A stretch of 64,000 bases of DNA. Origin: Photobacterium malacitanum. GTDB lineage: Bacteria; Pseudomonadota; Gammaproteobacteria; Enterobacterales; Vibrionaceae. The translations under genes and the position numbers were made by a program. How positions within the stretch are numbered: position 1 is the stretch's first letter; the number at the start of each line of letters is the position of its first letter. Below the pieces are notes generated by a model that worked only from the letters and a program-made list of their open reading frames with translations, was not told the origin of the DNA and did not search any database. Where the stretch lies: the NCBI RefSeq assembly GCF_900185615.1, contig NZ_FYAK01000002.1, positions 868,001 to 932,000 on the forward strand, read 5' to 3'. Shown piece by piece: positions 1 through 8,880 of the stretch.

Positions 1-1030
1 AATCAAGAATGAAAATTTTTGCTCGTGCCGAATGGTGGGTACAGCCTTCTTTTAGTAATCCGGCATAGATCTGATCAGCAACACCTACTCCACCCGCACC
101 AGCACCATAAATAACATAGGTTTGATCAACTAAGCGCTCTTGCTTGATCTTACATGCACCTAAAATACCCGCTAATACAACCGAGCCCGTTCCTTGAATA
201 TCATCATTAAAAGACGGTAAGCTATCCTCATAATCGCTCAGATTATCAAACGCATTGGCTTTACTGAAATCTTCCCATTGCAAGACTGCTTTTGGAAAAT
301 GACGTTTAACTTGTTTTACAAAAGCTTTAATAAAGCGCTTATAAGCATCACCACGTAGTCGTTTACGTGAAATGCCTAAATACATCGGATCATCGAGTAA
401 CTCTTGGTTATCAGTCCCAACATCTAACACAATCGGTAAACAATGAGCAGGGTGAATTCCAGCACCTAACGTATAAAGTGATAACTTACCTATCGGGATC
501 CCCATGCCGCCAACACCTTGATCACCAATACCTAAAATACCTTGGCTATCAGTTACAACAATAATTTTGATGTCTTTCCCCATAAAATGGCGCGACATCT
601 CCCCCATTGCATGGATATTTTCTTCGGTAATATATAGTCCACGGGCTTTTTGATAGCGATGGCTAAATTCTTGACACGCTTTACCAACCGTAGGGGTGTA
701 AATAATCGGCGTCATTTCTTCTACATGACGCGATAACAACGCATAAAACAGGGTTTCATTTCGATCTTGCAATGAACGTAAAAAGAGGTATTTTTCGATA
801 TCTGTTGATGCACTACGAAAGCCGTCATAAACCCGGTTAAGCTGATCATCAAACGTTTGTACTCGTGGCGGTAATAACCCTGTTAATTGAAAGGCTTCGC
901 GCTCTTCTTGAGTAAACGCCGTACTTTTATTTAAAGTGCGATCATTGAGTAACTCGGTGCCGGTTAACGACACTGGACGAAACACTTTCCCTTGCGCATC
1001 TTTCCATCTGAGGTACTTACCGATAGTCAT
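1..1030 (-). CDS. maeA: NAD-dependent malic enzyme, N-terminal 343 residues (runs off the window)
   Basis: Oxidative decarboxylation of malate to pyruvate with NAD, in the cytoplasm. Reading leftward from the ATG at 1030, the frame stays open to the window edge. Visible family motifs are YTPTVGKACQEF (N-terminal malic domain with the catalytic Tyr), GDQGVGGMGIPIGKL, the metal-site stretch EDFSKANAFDNL, FNDDIQGTG and the nucleotide-binding YGAGAGGVGVA. Family members are usually about 560 residues, so roughly the last 220 lie outside. The motif set fits the SfcA/MaeA type rather than the larger MaeB with a phosphotransacetylase tail, but the tail is not visible. Nothing is broken in the visible part. 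Confidence 0.93.
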   Translation of the reverse strand, partial: MTIGKYLRWKDAQGKVFRPVSLTGTELLNDRTLNKSTAFTQEEREAFQLTGLLPPRVQTFDDQLNRVYDGFRSASTDIEKYLFLRSLQDRNETLFYALLSRHVEEMTPIIYTPTVGKACQEFSHRYQKARGLYITEENIHAMGEMSRHFMGKDIKIIVVTDSQGILGIGDQGVGGMGIPIGKLSLYTLGAGIHPAHCLPIVLDVGTDNQELLDDPMYLGISRKRLRGDAYKRFIKAFVKQVKRHFPKAVLQWEDFSKANAFDNLSDYEDSLPSFNDDIQGTGSVVLAGILGACKIKQERLVDQTYVIYGAGAGGVGVADQIYAGLLKEGCTHHSARAKIFILD

Positions 1031-1257
1031 ATTCAGTCTCCGTGTATAACAACAATAGCCGGTAACTTTATAAACACTAACAACGATTAACATTGTTGTT
1101 CATCATGACAAAGCCACCATGTGAACTAGAGTGTATACCTAACCGCAGCACAAAAATGTGAACAGTCGCATTGTTAATTATATCTGGTCAAAAAAACACC
1201 AATGGTTATTAGTTATACAGAAAGACAGATAATGCTTTGTGAAAGAACACGTGAAAG

Positions 1258-1608
1258 TTATAAATTTTCTCGTCTGATTGCCACTTTATCGCAACAAAAT
1301 GGCGTAATATTAAGATTATCTCGTGCTTGTAGATCGGCATCACCATAAAGCTGGTACTTTAAACGCTGAAAAAAACCATTTTTATAGTTAACACCTGTCG
1401 CTGTAATAATGGCTAATATTTGCTGAAATTCAATATATCTAAAATCATATTTAACTCGCAATATATGCGTAATATGCGCAGTTTTTATTGTGGCAGACAT
1501 AATATATTGGTTGGCATTTAATGTAATAAGCATCGACGCTAGTGCTGTTGCCGAACCATTAACACTGCAACGACGCAGATGAGGTGCAATAATTACTGAT
1601 GGTTTCAT
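1258..1608 (-). CDS. Small conserved-looking protein, possibly HMA-like fold
   Basis: A 116-residue protein I do not recognise by name. The first 75 residues alternate beta and alpha tendencies (VIIAPHLRR, then SATALASMLITL, then HILRVKYDFRYIEFQQILAIITATG). This resembles a heavy-metal-associated (HMA) ferredoxin-like fold without the metal-binding CxxC. The C-terminus is basic and carries a CC pair. It starts 10 bases after the stop of a 35-residue membrane peptide on the same strand, and the two look co-transcribed. A link to metal or cation handling is a guess from fold resemblance only. Confidence 0.6.
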   Translation of the reverse strand: MKPSVIIAPHLRRCSVNGSATALASMLITLNANQYIMSATIKTAHITHILRVKYDFRYIEFQQILAIITATGVNYKNGFFQRLKYQLYGDADLQARDNLNITPFCCDKVAIRRENL

Positions 1609-1617
1609 AACGGTGTC

Positions 1618-1725
1618 TCACTGCCAATAAGAAGCGATTAATAACACCACGAAAATGCCACCAATTAACTTTAATAATAACCCTAAACTTGCACCACCTT
1701 TAGGGGCTTTATTACAGCAACTCAT
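1618..1725 (-). CDS. 35-residue membrane peptide with N-terminal Cys-Cys
   Basis: A short gene running from the ATG at 1725 to a TGA at 1618. The peptide begins MSCCNKAPKGG and is followed by one strongly hydrophobic segment (LGLLLKLIGGIFVVLLIASY), giving a single-pass membrane peptide with a Cys pair at the cytoplasmic or lipid end. A purine-rich AAAGAGAG lies about 8 bases upstream as a plausible ribosome binding site. It is 10 bases from the next gene at 1608, so translational coupling is likely. The function is unknown. The Cys pair invites metal or lipid attachment, but nothing in the sequence proves either. Confidence 0.55.
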   Translation of the reverse strand: MSCCNKAPKGGASLGLLLKLIGGIFVVLLIASYWQ

Positions 1726-1854
1726 ATTTGGCTCTCTTTAATCAGCATATCAATAAATATCATCATAAAGCTTACACAAAGGGGAAGGTCAAGAGGGCGT
1801 GTGAGTTACATCATCAGTATGTAACTCACAGCAACCATAACACTAAGGGGCTGA

Positions 1855-2040
1855 TTATTGATTATCTGTCGATTTTGCAGCGGCTTCAGTGTTTGATTGG
1901 GGTTCATCTTTGACTGCATGTTGAAAACCACGCAGTGCATAGCCAAGATCACTACCTAATGTTCGAAGTTTTTTAGTACCAAATAATAAAACAAAAATAA
2001 CGGCAACAATAAGTAGCTTACCGATGCTAATTTCACCCAT
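1855..2040 (-). CDS. tatA: TatA/TatE-type twin-arginine translocase subunit
   Basis: A 61-residue protein with the TatA plan: a short N-terminal membrane helix ([18 protein letters not shown]), the hinge FGTKKL, an amphipathic helix ([17 protein letters not shown]) and a polar Gln/Ala/Ser-rich tail. TatA multimers form the pore that lets folded Tat substrates cross the inner membrane. There is no tatB or tatC beside it, so this is either an extra TatE-like copy or a displaced gene. Its stop is 38 bases from the next annotated frame and its start is 2 bases from the stop of the upstream membrane protein gene, so those two form an operon. A Tat-signal protein is encoded at 50113-51447 in the same window. 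Confidence 0.88.
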   Translation of the reverse strand: MGEISIGKLLIVAVIFVLLFGTKKLRTLGSDLGYALRGFQHAVKDEPQSNTEAAAKSTDNQ

Positions 2041-2042
2041 TT

Positions 2043-2315
2043 TTAATTAATCTCTTGTTGTTCATTTTTAGACAAATAACGCTCTTTAGCAGCAGCTATA
2101 ATAAATACTGCTGCAAAAAACACCCCAATAAACCATTTAGCTTCCAGAAATTCAGGAAAATAGTGGGTAATTGATAATTCAATTAAAAGAAGCACTGAAA
2201 AGATCTGCAAACCAACGATGGTTAATTGTAACCAGGTTGCTTTTTTGTAAAGGCTACGCGTTAGCATCCACATAAAAAATATAACAGCGAGACCAAGTTT
2301 TACTTCAATAAACAT
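2043..2315 (-). CDS. Small inner-membrane protein
   Basis: A 90-residue protein with three hydrophobic stretches (about residues 6-20, 30-50 and 60-78) and a charged C-terminal tail ([12 protein letters not shown]). I do not recognise the family. The stop codon is only 2 bases before the tatA start, so the two genes are almost certainly co-transcribed and possibly translationally coupled. A role connected with Tat export is an inference from position alone. Confidence 0.6.
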   Translation of the reverse strand: MFIEVKLGLAVIFFMWMLTRSLYKKATWLQLTIVGLQIFSVLLLIELSITHYFPEFLEAKWFIGVFFAAVFIIAAAKERYLSKNEQQEIN

Positions 2316-2437
2316 ATTTATATCCTCAATGAGTCCAACTCAGTTGATGGTATAAATTTTAATCTAATGTTTATGTAAGGATTACCATGGTAAATATAAA
2401 TTTTTTATAAACGACATGTATTAATTATTGTTATTAT

Positions 2438-3133
2438 TTAATCATCACTAATTAACCGATACCCCACTCCATTTTCAGTAATAATATATTGTGGCTGAGC
2501 AGGAGAACGTTCTATTTTATGGCGTAATTGTGCAATATGAATTCGCACGTAGTGAGCATGTTCGGTATAATTTCCGCCCCAAACCTCTTTTAATATCTGC
2601 TTATGCGTCAGCACCTTACCCATATTTTTAGCTAGGTAAGTAAAAATTTTGTATTCTTTTGGGGTTAACTTAATGACTTCACCAGCATTGGTGACAGTTT
2701 GCATTGCTAAGTCTAAAACTACCTCTCCAAACCGGTACTGACTGATATCAACTGAGCTCATAGCAACATTAAGCCGTAATGACACTCGTATTCGTGCTAA
2801 TAACTCGCCACTACCAAAAGGCTTGGTTAGATAATCATTTGCGCCTGCATCAAGTGCGAGTACTTTATCCGCTTCTTTATCGCGAGCAGAGATCACAATG
2901 ATCGGTGTGTCGGTCCATACACGTAACTCTTTGGTAAAATCAAGACCATCTGCATCAGGCAATCCTAGATCTAATAATATTAAATGTGGGTTCCATGTGA
3001 TGATTTGTTTAAGGCCTTCTTGTGCAGTCTCAACCGTTTTAACCTGATAACCATGACCCGTGGTTAAAATATCAAGAAAGCGACGAATAGGAGCTTCATC
3101 TTCAATAATTAAAATCTTACTATCATTATTCAT
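2438..3133 (-). CDS. KdpE-like response regulator (OmpR/PhoB family)
   Basis: A 231-residue two-component response regulator. The receiver domain (about 5-118) has the acidic pair Glu11/Asp12, the phospho-acceptor Asp55 in LILLDLGLPD, and the conserved Lys in DYLTKPF. The C-terminal winged helix (about 131-228) carries the OmpR-type signatures LTPKEYKIFTYLAKN and the recognition region HYVRIHIAQLRHKIE. The overall sequence resembles KdpE. Its start overlaps the end of the kinase gene by 8 bases, so the pair is translationally coupled. With a Kup transporter just upstream, control of potassium uptake is the natural inference, but kdpFABC is not in the window. Confidence 0.85.
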   Translation of the reverse strand: MNNDSKILIIEDEAPIRRFLDILTTGHGYQVKTVETAQEGLKQIITWNPHLILLDLGLPDADGLDFTKELRVWTDTPIIVISARDKEADKVLALDAGANDYLTKPFGSGELLARIRVSLRLNVAMSSVDISQYRFGEVVLDLAMQTVTNAGEVIKLTPKEYKIFTYLAKNMGKVLTHKQILKEVWGGNYTEHAHYVRIHIAQLRHKIERSPAQPQYIITENGVGYRLISDD

Positions 3134-4592
3134 AAATATCCGTTAGCTGGTATTTTTCACAAGGAATTTTCACAACAAATACACTACCACCACCAGCACG
3201 TGATATCACACTTATCTCACCATTATGTGCTGCTACAATTAATTGGCAAATAGCTAAACCTAACCCCGTTCCTTTTACTTTCACTTGCTCTGAACGGTAA
3301 AAACGCTCAAAAATACGTAGCCGATCTTCCGCTGCCACCCCGCAGCCACGATCAGCAATCTCGATAATAAAATGGCCTCGTCGATAATTAGTTTGAATAT
3401 CAATTACACTGCCGATTGGACTGTATTTAGCTGCATTTTCAATAAGATTAGCAATAATTTGTTCAATTAGGGTGTAGTCTAATGACACTAATATGGTATC
3501 ACCACATAACTGAATCGAATGCGATTTTATTACTTGTTCGACGCGTTTGATCGCACTACCAATGACCTCTTCCGGTTCCACCCAATCACACTTAGGGACT
3601 AAGGTCTTAATGCTATAACGACTGATATCAAGTAACTTAGTTAAGCTGCGATTTAAACTGTAACCTTCTTCGGCAATCGACTGTAATAATTCTTGTTGCG
3701 TCTGTTGTGGCAAACGCAGACTGGTATCACTCAGTGTAGTGGCAGAGCCAATGATCGATCCTAAGGGGGTTTTTAAATCATGCGATACCGCCGCTAATAA
3801 TGTATTGCGCATTTGCTCCAATTGATTGGCTTCTTTGGCTGCTGTTAACGCAGTATTTGCCTCAGATCTTGCTAACGACAAGCTAATTAACGTACTCAAA
3901 ATAGGATTAAATACTTGCTCTGATAATGCATCAATCAGCAATACGCCAAACATACCGGATTGTCCGTATAATGGATGTAAGCTCAGTGATGGCGAGAGAT
4001 ATTCAATATGTTGTTGCTGTCGTCTGCTGAAACGCTCTATTAACGGTTGATAGGTCGTTTTACACAGCTTCTGATGCGTCGCAAGACAATGTAGTTGTGG
4101 AGAAAATAGCCACACTTGTACTCGCATTTTAAAATGTTGCTCAAGATGAATAATTAATGCATCAGCAATGGCATGACTTTCATTTAGCGCAGCCAATACT
4201 GATGCTAGATCATAATTACTATTTAACTCAGTGCGTAGAATCTGATTTTCTTCAATTTTTTGCTGTTGTGATTGAGTTAATCTGACCGCAAACACACCAC
4301 TAAATGCCATCACTGAAAAAGTAATGATATGTTGATAATTCTGAAACCGAAACGAGTTATGCTCAGGTAAAACAAAGAAATGAAAAGCAACAATACTCGC
4401 AGCTGTGATCACATACGCTACCCGTTTACGTAATAGCACACCACTAACAATATTCAGTAATAACAGCAGCATTGCAGTATCAGTTTCAATAATAACATCT
4501 CGAAAGGCAACCCCGAGATATGTCACTAATATATAAAGCAATAATAAAATACTGGTTTTGGTTATATCAAACCACGATAACGGATTATTCAT
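3126..4592 (-). CDS. Short KdpD-like sensor histidine kinase without the KdpD/Usp input domains
   Basis: A 488-residue membrane kinase. The N-terminus holds four closely spaced membrane helices (about residues 13-105, DUF4118-like, as in the middle of KdpD), followed by a GAF-like region (about 130-235). The HisKA box AAVSHDLKTPLGS puts the phospho-accepting His at residue 271. The ATPase domain has the N box (IANLIENAAKYSP), G1 (ADRGCGV) and G2 (GTGLGLAI). Full KdpD is about 890 residues; the N-terminal cytoplasmic KdpD domain and the Usp-like domain are absent here. It is coupled to the regulator (8-base overlap) and lies 98 bases downstream of kup. The signal sensed may therefore differ from that of classical KdpD. 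Confidence 0.85.
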   Translation of the reverse strand: MNNPLSWFDITKTSILLLLYILVTYLGVAFRDVIIETDTAMLLLLLNIVSGVLLRKRVAYVITAASIVAFHFFVLPEHNSFRFQNYQHIITFSVMAFSGVFAVRLTQSQQQKIEENQILRTELNSNYDLASVLAALNESHAIADALIIHLEQHFKMRVQVWLFSPQLHCLATHQKLCKTTYQPLIERFSRRQQQHIEYLSPSLSLHPLYGQSGMFGVLLIDALSEQVFNPILSTLISLSLARSEANTALTAAKEANQLEQMRNTLLAAVSHDLKTPLGSIIGSATTLSDTSLRLPQQTQQELLQSIAEEGYSLNRSLTKLLDISRYSIKTLVPKCDWVEPEEVIGSAIKRVEQVIKSHSIQLCGDTILVSLDYTLIEQIIANLIENAAKYSPIGSVIDIQTNYRRGHFIIEIADRGCGVAAEDRLRIFERFYRSEQVKVKGTGLGLAICQLIVAAHNGEISVISRAGGGSVFVVKIPCEKYQLTDIYE

Positions 4593-4690
4593 TCATTTCT
4601 CATTGTTACGGTTTCAACTCAACATCATTGAACGACCACGAACACTCAGCATTATGGATTATGATAAGTGCTGTTAGTAAAATTAGGCCG

Positions 4691-6553
4691 TTATATTTCC
4701 ACGTGGACCCCAATCTCTATCAATCTATCTTGTGGCACATGCAATCGCTCTGATGTTCGCAACGCGTTACGACTTAGCAAAATAAATAGCCGCGCTTTTA
4801 CATCATGCCACCAAGAACTTGATTTAACTTTTATTCGTTCTGATGACATAAAAAATAACGTATCCGTTGGGTGTAAAACAAAACCATTGCTTCGCGACAC
4901 CGTGTAAATTTGTTCAATATCGGGTGACTCTTGATAACCAACATAAACAATCATTTGCCAAAAGGTTGCAGATAGTTGGGTCACCTCCATGCGTTTTAAT
5001 GGATGTACGCGTGGTTGGTTGGGATATTTAAACGTTAATAATACATTTCGCTGGTGCAGAATTTCATTGTATTTAAGGTTATTGATTAATGACGCAGGTA
5101 CTTGTGCTTCATTTCGAGAAAAATAGACTGCAGTACCGGATGCACGCGTCCACGGCTTTTGCTCAAGCTCACTCACCATCGCTTCAGCAGACAACGGTTG
5201 TTTAAGCAGTAACCCTAATCGTTGTCGCTCTAAATACCACACGACCATTAATATAAATACCATCGTACCTATAGTCAGTGGTAACCAACCGCCATCCATA
5301 AATTTCAATGACGTTGCTGTAAATAGCAATGCATCATAGGTAAGCATTAATAACCCATATTGTAATGTCACTAACCGTGACCAACGCCATAAATGACGTG
5401 CTACTACAAGCGTAAATATTGATGAAATCAACATCGTTGCAGTCACTGCAATACCATATGCTGCAGCTAGGCGCTCAGAACTACCAAATGTTAGCACTAC
5501 AGTAATAACTAAAATGAACAACAGTAAATTAGCCAATGGTACATAAATCTGCCCCTGAGCTTGATGCGAGGTATGATAAATTCGCATTGGTGGCAAGTAA
5601 CCTAAATTAACCGCTTGTCGCGTTAGTGAGTAAATACCTGAGATCACAGCTTGAGAAGCAATAACCGTCGCAAACGTCGCTAATATAATTAACGGTAAAC
5701 GTAATATCGTCGGTGCCAGCAAAAAGAATGGATTGGTCACAGTATTCGCATTTGCCAATACTAACGCCCCTTGACCAAAATAGTTCAGCACTAAACATGG
5801 CATCACAATAACAAACCACGCCAGACGAATCGATTTAATACCAAAGTGACCCATATCGGCATAAAGCGCTTCGACACCAGTTACAGCGAGTACTACCACT
5901 CCAAGAGTAAATAGGGTTTCTATTCCATGATTAACAATAAACTCAACGCCATAAAGCGGATTTAACGCCAAGAGCACGCGTGGGTTAGCAATAATACTAA
6001 TCAGCCCTAATACGCCAATACAACTGAACCACAGTAGCATTACAGGTGCAAATAGGCGTCCAATACTGCCTGAACCATATTTTTGAATACCAAATAGTAC
6101 ACAGATAATTGTAATGGCAATCGGAATAATCATTGGTTGTAAATTATGATGAATAACGGTAATGCCCTCAACCGCTGATAGCACTGACATTGCTGGCGTG
6201 ATAATCGCTTCACCAAAGAAAAAACCTGCAGCTAACATACCTAAAAATATAATGATTTTTTTACTACGCTCAGGAGCAGCACTTTGTGCTAATGCTGTTA
6301 ATGTCAGCACACCACCTTCACCCCGTTTAGATGCTCGAGTAACAACGGCCAGATATTTAATAGACACGGTAATAACAAAGGTCCAAAAGACAAGAGATAA
6401 CACACCAAAAACATTGGTCGAATCTATCGCTAATGCATGTGAACCGCTAAACATCGCTTTAAAGGCATATAATGGGCTAGTGCCAATATCACCATATACA
6501 ATCCCAACAGATAAGCACGTTAGTACTAATAGTGACTGTTTTTGATTTTGCAT
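4691..6553 (-). CDS. kup: Kup-type low-affinity potassium:proton symporter
   Basis: A 620-residue potassium uptake protein. The family signature GDIGTSPLYAFKAMF is in the first helix (about residues 22-36). About twelve hydrophobic segments follow up to residue 450, then a hydrophilic cytoplasmic domain of about 170 residues. The length matches E. coli Kup (622). Other conserved blocks include GGVLTLTALAQ and GDIG-proximal KYLAVVTRA. It is the first gene of a likely kup-kinase-regulator operon on the minus strand. A 10-bp inverted repeat about 100 bases upstream of its start could be an operator. Function is confident from family conservation; regulation by the downstream two-component pair is inferred. 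Confidence 0.94.
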   Translation of the reverse strand: MQNQKQSLLVLTCLSVGIVYGDIGTSPLYAFKAMFSGSHALAIDSTNVFGVLSLVFWTFVITVSIKYLAVVTRASKRGEGGVLTLTALAQSAAPERSKKIIIFLGMLAAGFFFGEAIITPAMSVLSAVEGITVIHHNLQPMIIPIAITIICVLFGIQKYGSGSIGRLFAPVMLLWFSCIGVLGLISIIANPRVLLALNPLYGVEFIVNHGIETLFTLGVVVLAVTGVEALYADMGHFGIKSIRLAWFVIVMPCLVLNYFGQGALVLANANTVTNPFFLLAPTILRLPLIILATFATVIASQAVISGIYSLTRQAVNLGYLPPMRIYHTSHQAQGQIYVPLANLLLFILVITVVLTFGSSERLAAAYGIAVTATMLISSIFTLVVARHLWRWSRLVTLQYGLLMLTYDALLFTATSLKFMDGGWLPLTIGTMVFILMVVWYLERQRLGLLLKQPLSAEAMVSELEQKPWTRASGTAVYFSRNEAQVPASLINNLKYNEILHQRNVLLTFKYPNQPRVHPLKRMEVTQLSATFWQMIVYVGYQESPDIEQIYTVSRSNGFVLHPTDTLFFMSSERIKVKSSSWWHDVKARLFILLSRNALRTSERLHVPQDRLIEIGVHVEI

Positions 6554-6653
6554 AACTTGTTACATATGTGTTCACCTTTAACCACAGCAACACATAAGGC
6601 CTTCTTTCATTTAACGAGGCAAGCAGATTAACAAGGGTAATATAAAGTTAGGG

Positions 6654-6687
6654 TATGTTTTCTAATATCAAATATAAAGAAAACATA
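6654..6687. promoter_or_regulatory. Inverted repeat upstream of kup
   Basis: TATGTTTTCT (6654-6663) and its exact complement AGAAAACATA (6678-6687) are separated by 14 bases. The centre is about 117 bases upstream of the kup start. There is no run of T after either arm, so it does not look like a terminator. A dimeric regulator such as the KdpE-like protein could bind here; that is inference. Confidence 0.4.
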
Positions 6688-6742
6688 AAGTTTGATTGCT
6701 ATTTAACCATCACGAAGTAACTCTCAGCTATCGATAAAAACT

Positions 6743-6774
6743 AAAAAAGCACCAATCAGTAACTGACTGGTGCT
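6743..6774 (-). terminator. Rho-independent terminator of the MFS gene
   Basis: On the minus strand, AGCACCAGTCAGT pairs with ACTGATTGGTGCT (one G-U pair, loop of one base) and is followed by six T residues. It lies 27 bases after the stop of the MFS transporter at 6801. Confidence 0.85.
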
Positions 6775-6800
6775 TAATAATTCAAAGGTTAATACCGTAT

Positions 6801-8264
6801 TTACAAATTCTCGATATTTTTACCCGATGTTTCAAAGCGGTACTTATGTGTTACCCATGCGCCCAACAGTGACGTCACAACTAAACACAATAAAAGTGAG
6901 AACACGCCAATTCCATGTAACAGAATAGGGAATAAAAAAGCCGTTAAAATAGCACCAAACTTAGCAACAGATGCTGCAAAACCTGCACCTTTAGCTCGAA
7001 TTTTTACCGGGAACACTTCACCTGATATCAAATATGTTTGTGCATTTGGACCAAGGTTATTCATAAAGTTAAATAACATAAAGCCTAAAAACAGCAGATA
7101 CATCTGATAATCACCATGCATTTTTACTGAAATAGCTGCACATAATAAGCCAACAGCACAACCAATAAAGCCATAAATTTGCAGCTTCATACGGCCAATA
7201 GATTCAGAAAAAACAATTGCACAGATAACACCAACAATAAGTAAACAGTCAATAACTGCAGTACCTTTGGCTAAATAGATCGTATTAGCAATCGTATTCT
7301 GAAGCGCATCTCCGCCCGTTGCCTGATGAGGATCAAGTACCGATGCTAAAATAACCGGCGTAAAGATACCAATACCGTAAGTACCAAGATCTTGAATAAA
7401 CCAAGGTACTGATGCCAAAATAGTTTTAGCACGATATTTTTCTTTAAATAACCGCTTATAACCATGTAACCACGACGATAATTCGACATCATCACACGGC
7501 GTTTCTTCAATTGGCATCACCGATTGTTGCGAGCGATGTAATAACCGCTTCAATGATTTTTCAGCATCCGCCTTACGATTTTTAGACAATAGCCAATGCG
7601 CACTTTCAGGTATAAAGAAACGTGCAATCGTAATCGCTAATGATGGAATCAAAGCAATAATATACATTATTCGCCATGCATTGATGTCGTTTACATACGT
7701 CAATACAAAAATACCGGTTAAAATACCCAGCAAAACACCAATAGATTGAAATGCAAACGCCCCCAAAACCAGCTTACCGCGGTTCTTAGACGGAATACTT
7801 TCAGATATCATTAAGTGCGCCGTAGGATAATCACATCCTAAAGCTAGACCAATGCCAAAGTTAAACACTAAAATACTCAAATAGTTTTGGCTCGTTGCCA
7901 TACCTATTAAGCAGATAGAGAGTAAAGCCATCTCAATAATGAACATTTTCTTACGTCCATAAAGATCAGATAGCCCACCCAGAGCACTTGCTCCAATTAA
8001 AATACCAAACAGAATCGAGGAACTAATTACACCTTTCTGTAGCTCTGTTAAATGAAATTGTAGGGTCAATAATGGTAGGGTTAACCCCATCATAAAAACG
8101 ATCATACCCTCAAAAAACTTTCCAAATGTTGCTAATAACCAAATTCGCCATTGCACACGTGTCATTGACATTGAATATTTACTAGTAACTGGATTACTTA
8201 TTGATATCTCATCAATATAACTCTGGATCGTATTTTGCGGTTGAATCTCTATTTTTTGATTCAT
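6801..8264 (-). CDS. MFS metabolite:proton symporter of the sugar/aromatic-acid type
   Basis: A 487-residue major facilitator protein with about twelve membrane helices and a cytoplasmic N-terminal extension of about 35 residues. The loop 2-3 signature GGLSDLYGRKK is intact, and the domain-1 motif PESAHWLLSKNRKADAE follows helix 6, as in the sugar/SV2/aromatic-acid branch (PF00083-like). A central loop of about 50 residues is cytoplasmic. The substrate cannot be read from sequence; candidates are organic acids, aromatic acids or sugars. It stands alone with its own terminator and a long upstream region, so it is probably monocistronic. Confidence 0.82.
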   Translation of the reverse strand: MNQKIEIQPQNTIQSYIDEISISNPVTSKYSMSMTRVQWRIWLLATFGKFFEGMIVFMMGLTLPLLTLQFHLTELQKGVISSSILFGILIGASALGGLSDLYGRKKMFIIEMALLSICLIGMATSQNYLSILVFNFGIGLALGCDYPTAHLMISESIPSKNRGKLVLGAFAFQSIGVLLGILTGIFVLTYVNDINAWRIMYIIALIPSLAITIARFFIPESAHWLLSKNRKADAEKSLKRLLHRSQQSVMPIEETPCDDVELSSWLHGYKRLFKEKYRAKTILASVPWFIQDLGTYGIGIFTPVILASVLDPHQATGGDALQNTIANTIYLAKGTAVIDCLLIVGVICAIVFSESIGRMKLQIYGFIGCAVGLLCAAISVKMHGDYQMYLLFLGFMLFNFMNNLGPNAQTYLISGEVFPVKIRAKGAGFAASVAKFGAILTAFLFPILLHGIGVFSLLLCLVVTSLLGAWVTHKYRFETSGKNIENL

Positions 8265-8880
8265 GTTAAAATCAACAATGCTTATTGTCTTAATTCAGAC
8301 GAATATCAGTATTAAAGTTGGCAGTATATAAACATATATCACAACCAAAGATGAAATTTATTTTCTGAATGTAATTAACCGCCACGAGGCACTGTTAGTT
8401 ATAGTACCTATAAATAACCTTCAAAACAAAAAACACAGGTCTAAAATAAAAACTTAAAAACAATAAGTTACATAAAAATATAATAAAAAACACAGTACAG
8501 GGAAATACGCTTTTTTAGGTTTTTTTTATATTTAAAGATCAAAAATAAAATATAAATTACTATTTATTATAGGTCTATTAATCAATAATTAATCAATATT
8601 GGTTATTTTTCAATGAAAATTAATCCAGTTAGAGAGCGTTCTCTGATTTTGATCGTTGAAAAAAAGGTCATCAAGTATAATAATTTTCCACTTTATTGTT
8701 AATAAAAAATATAATTTGCTTTGATAATAGTAATAAAATATCAACCTAATCGTTACTAATTGAATAATATGCCTAATTTTATCGAGAAATCCATATTCTA
8801 CGACTAAAAACCCTCGCAATAATTTCAATCGTTTCGAGTGTAAAAAAGCGTATTCCCTTCTTTAGAATCGCTAACAATAG
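8265..8880. other. AT-rich non-coding stretch between the MFS and adhesin genes
   Basis: About 620 bases, strongly AT-rich. It holds the MFS promoter region on the right side of 8264. Near 8843-8870 there is a weak hairpin (GCG-ATTC paired with GAAT-CGC) followed by six T on the minus strand, a plausible terminator for the adhesin. No gene is convincing: the longest open frame here is mostly Tyr/Phe/Ile from AT-rich codons. Confidence 0.6.

Noticed and set aside
1728-1913. 61-residue plus-strand frame over the tatA 3' end
   Set aside because: It overlaps tatA on the opposite strand and has no family resemblance.
8610-8828. 72-residue minus-strand frame
   Set aside because: Composition is AT-driven (Tyr/Phe/Ile/Lys), with no ribosome site or family resemblance.
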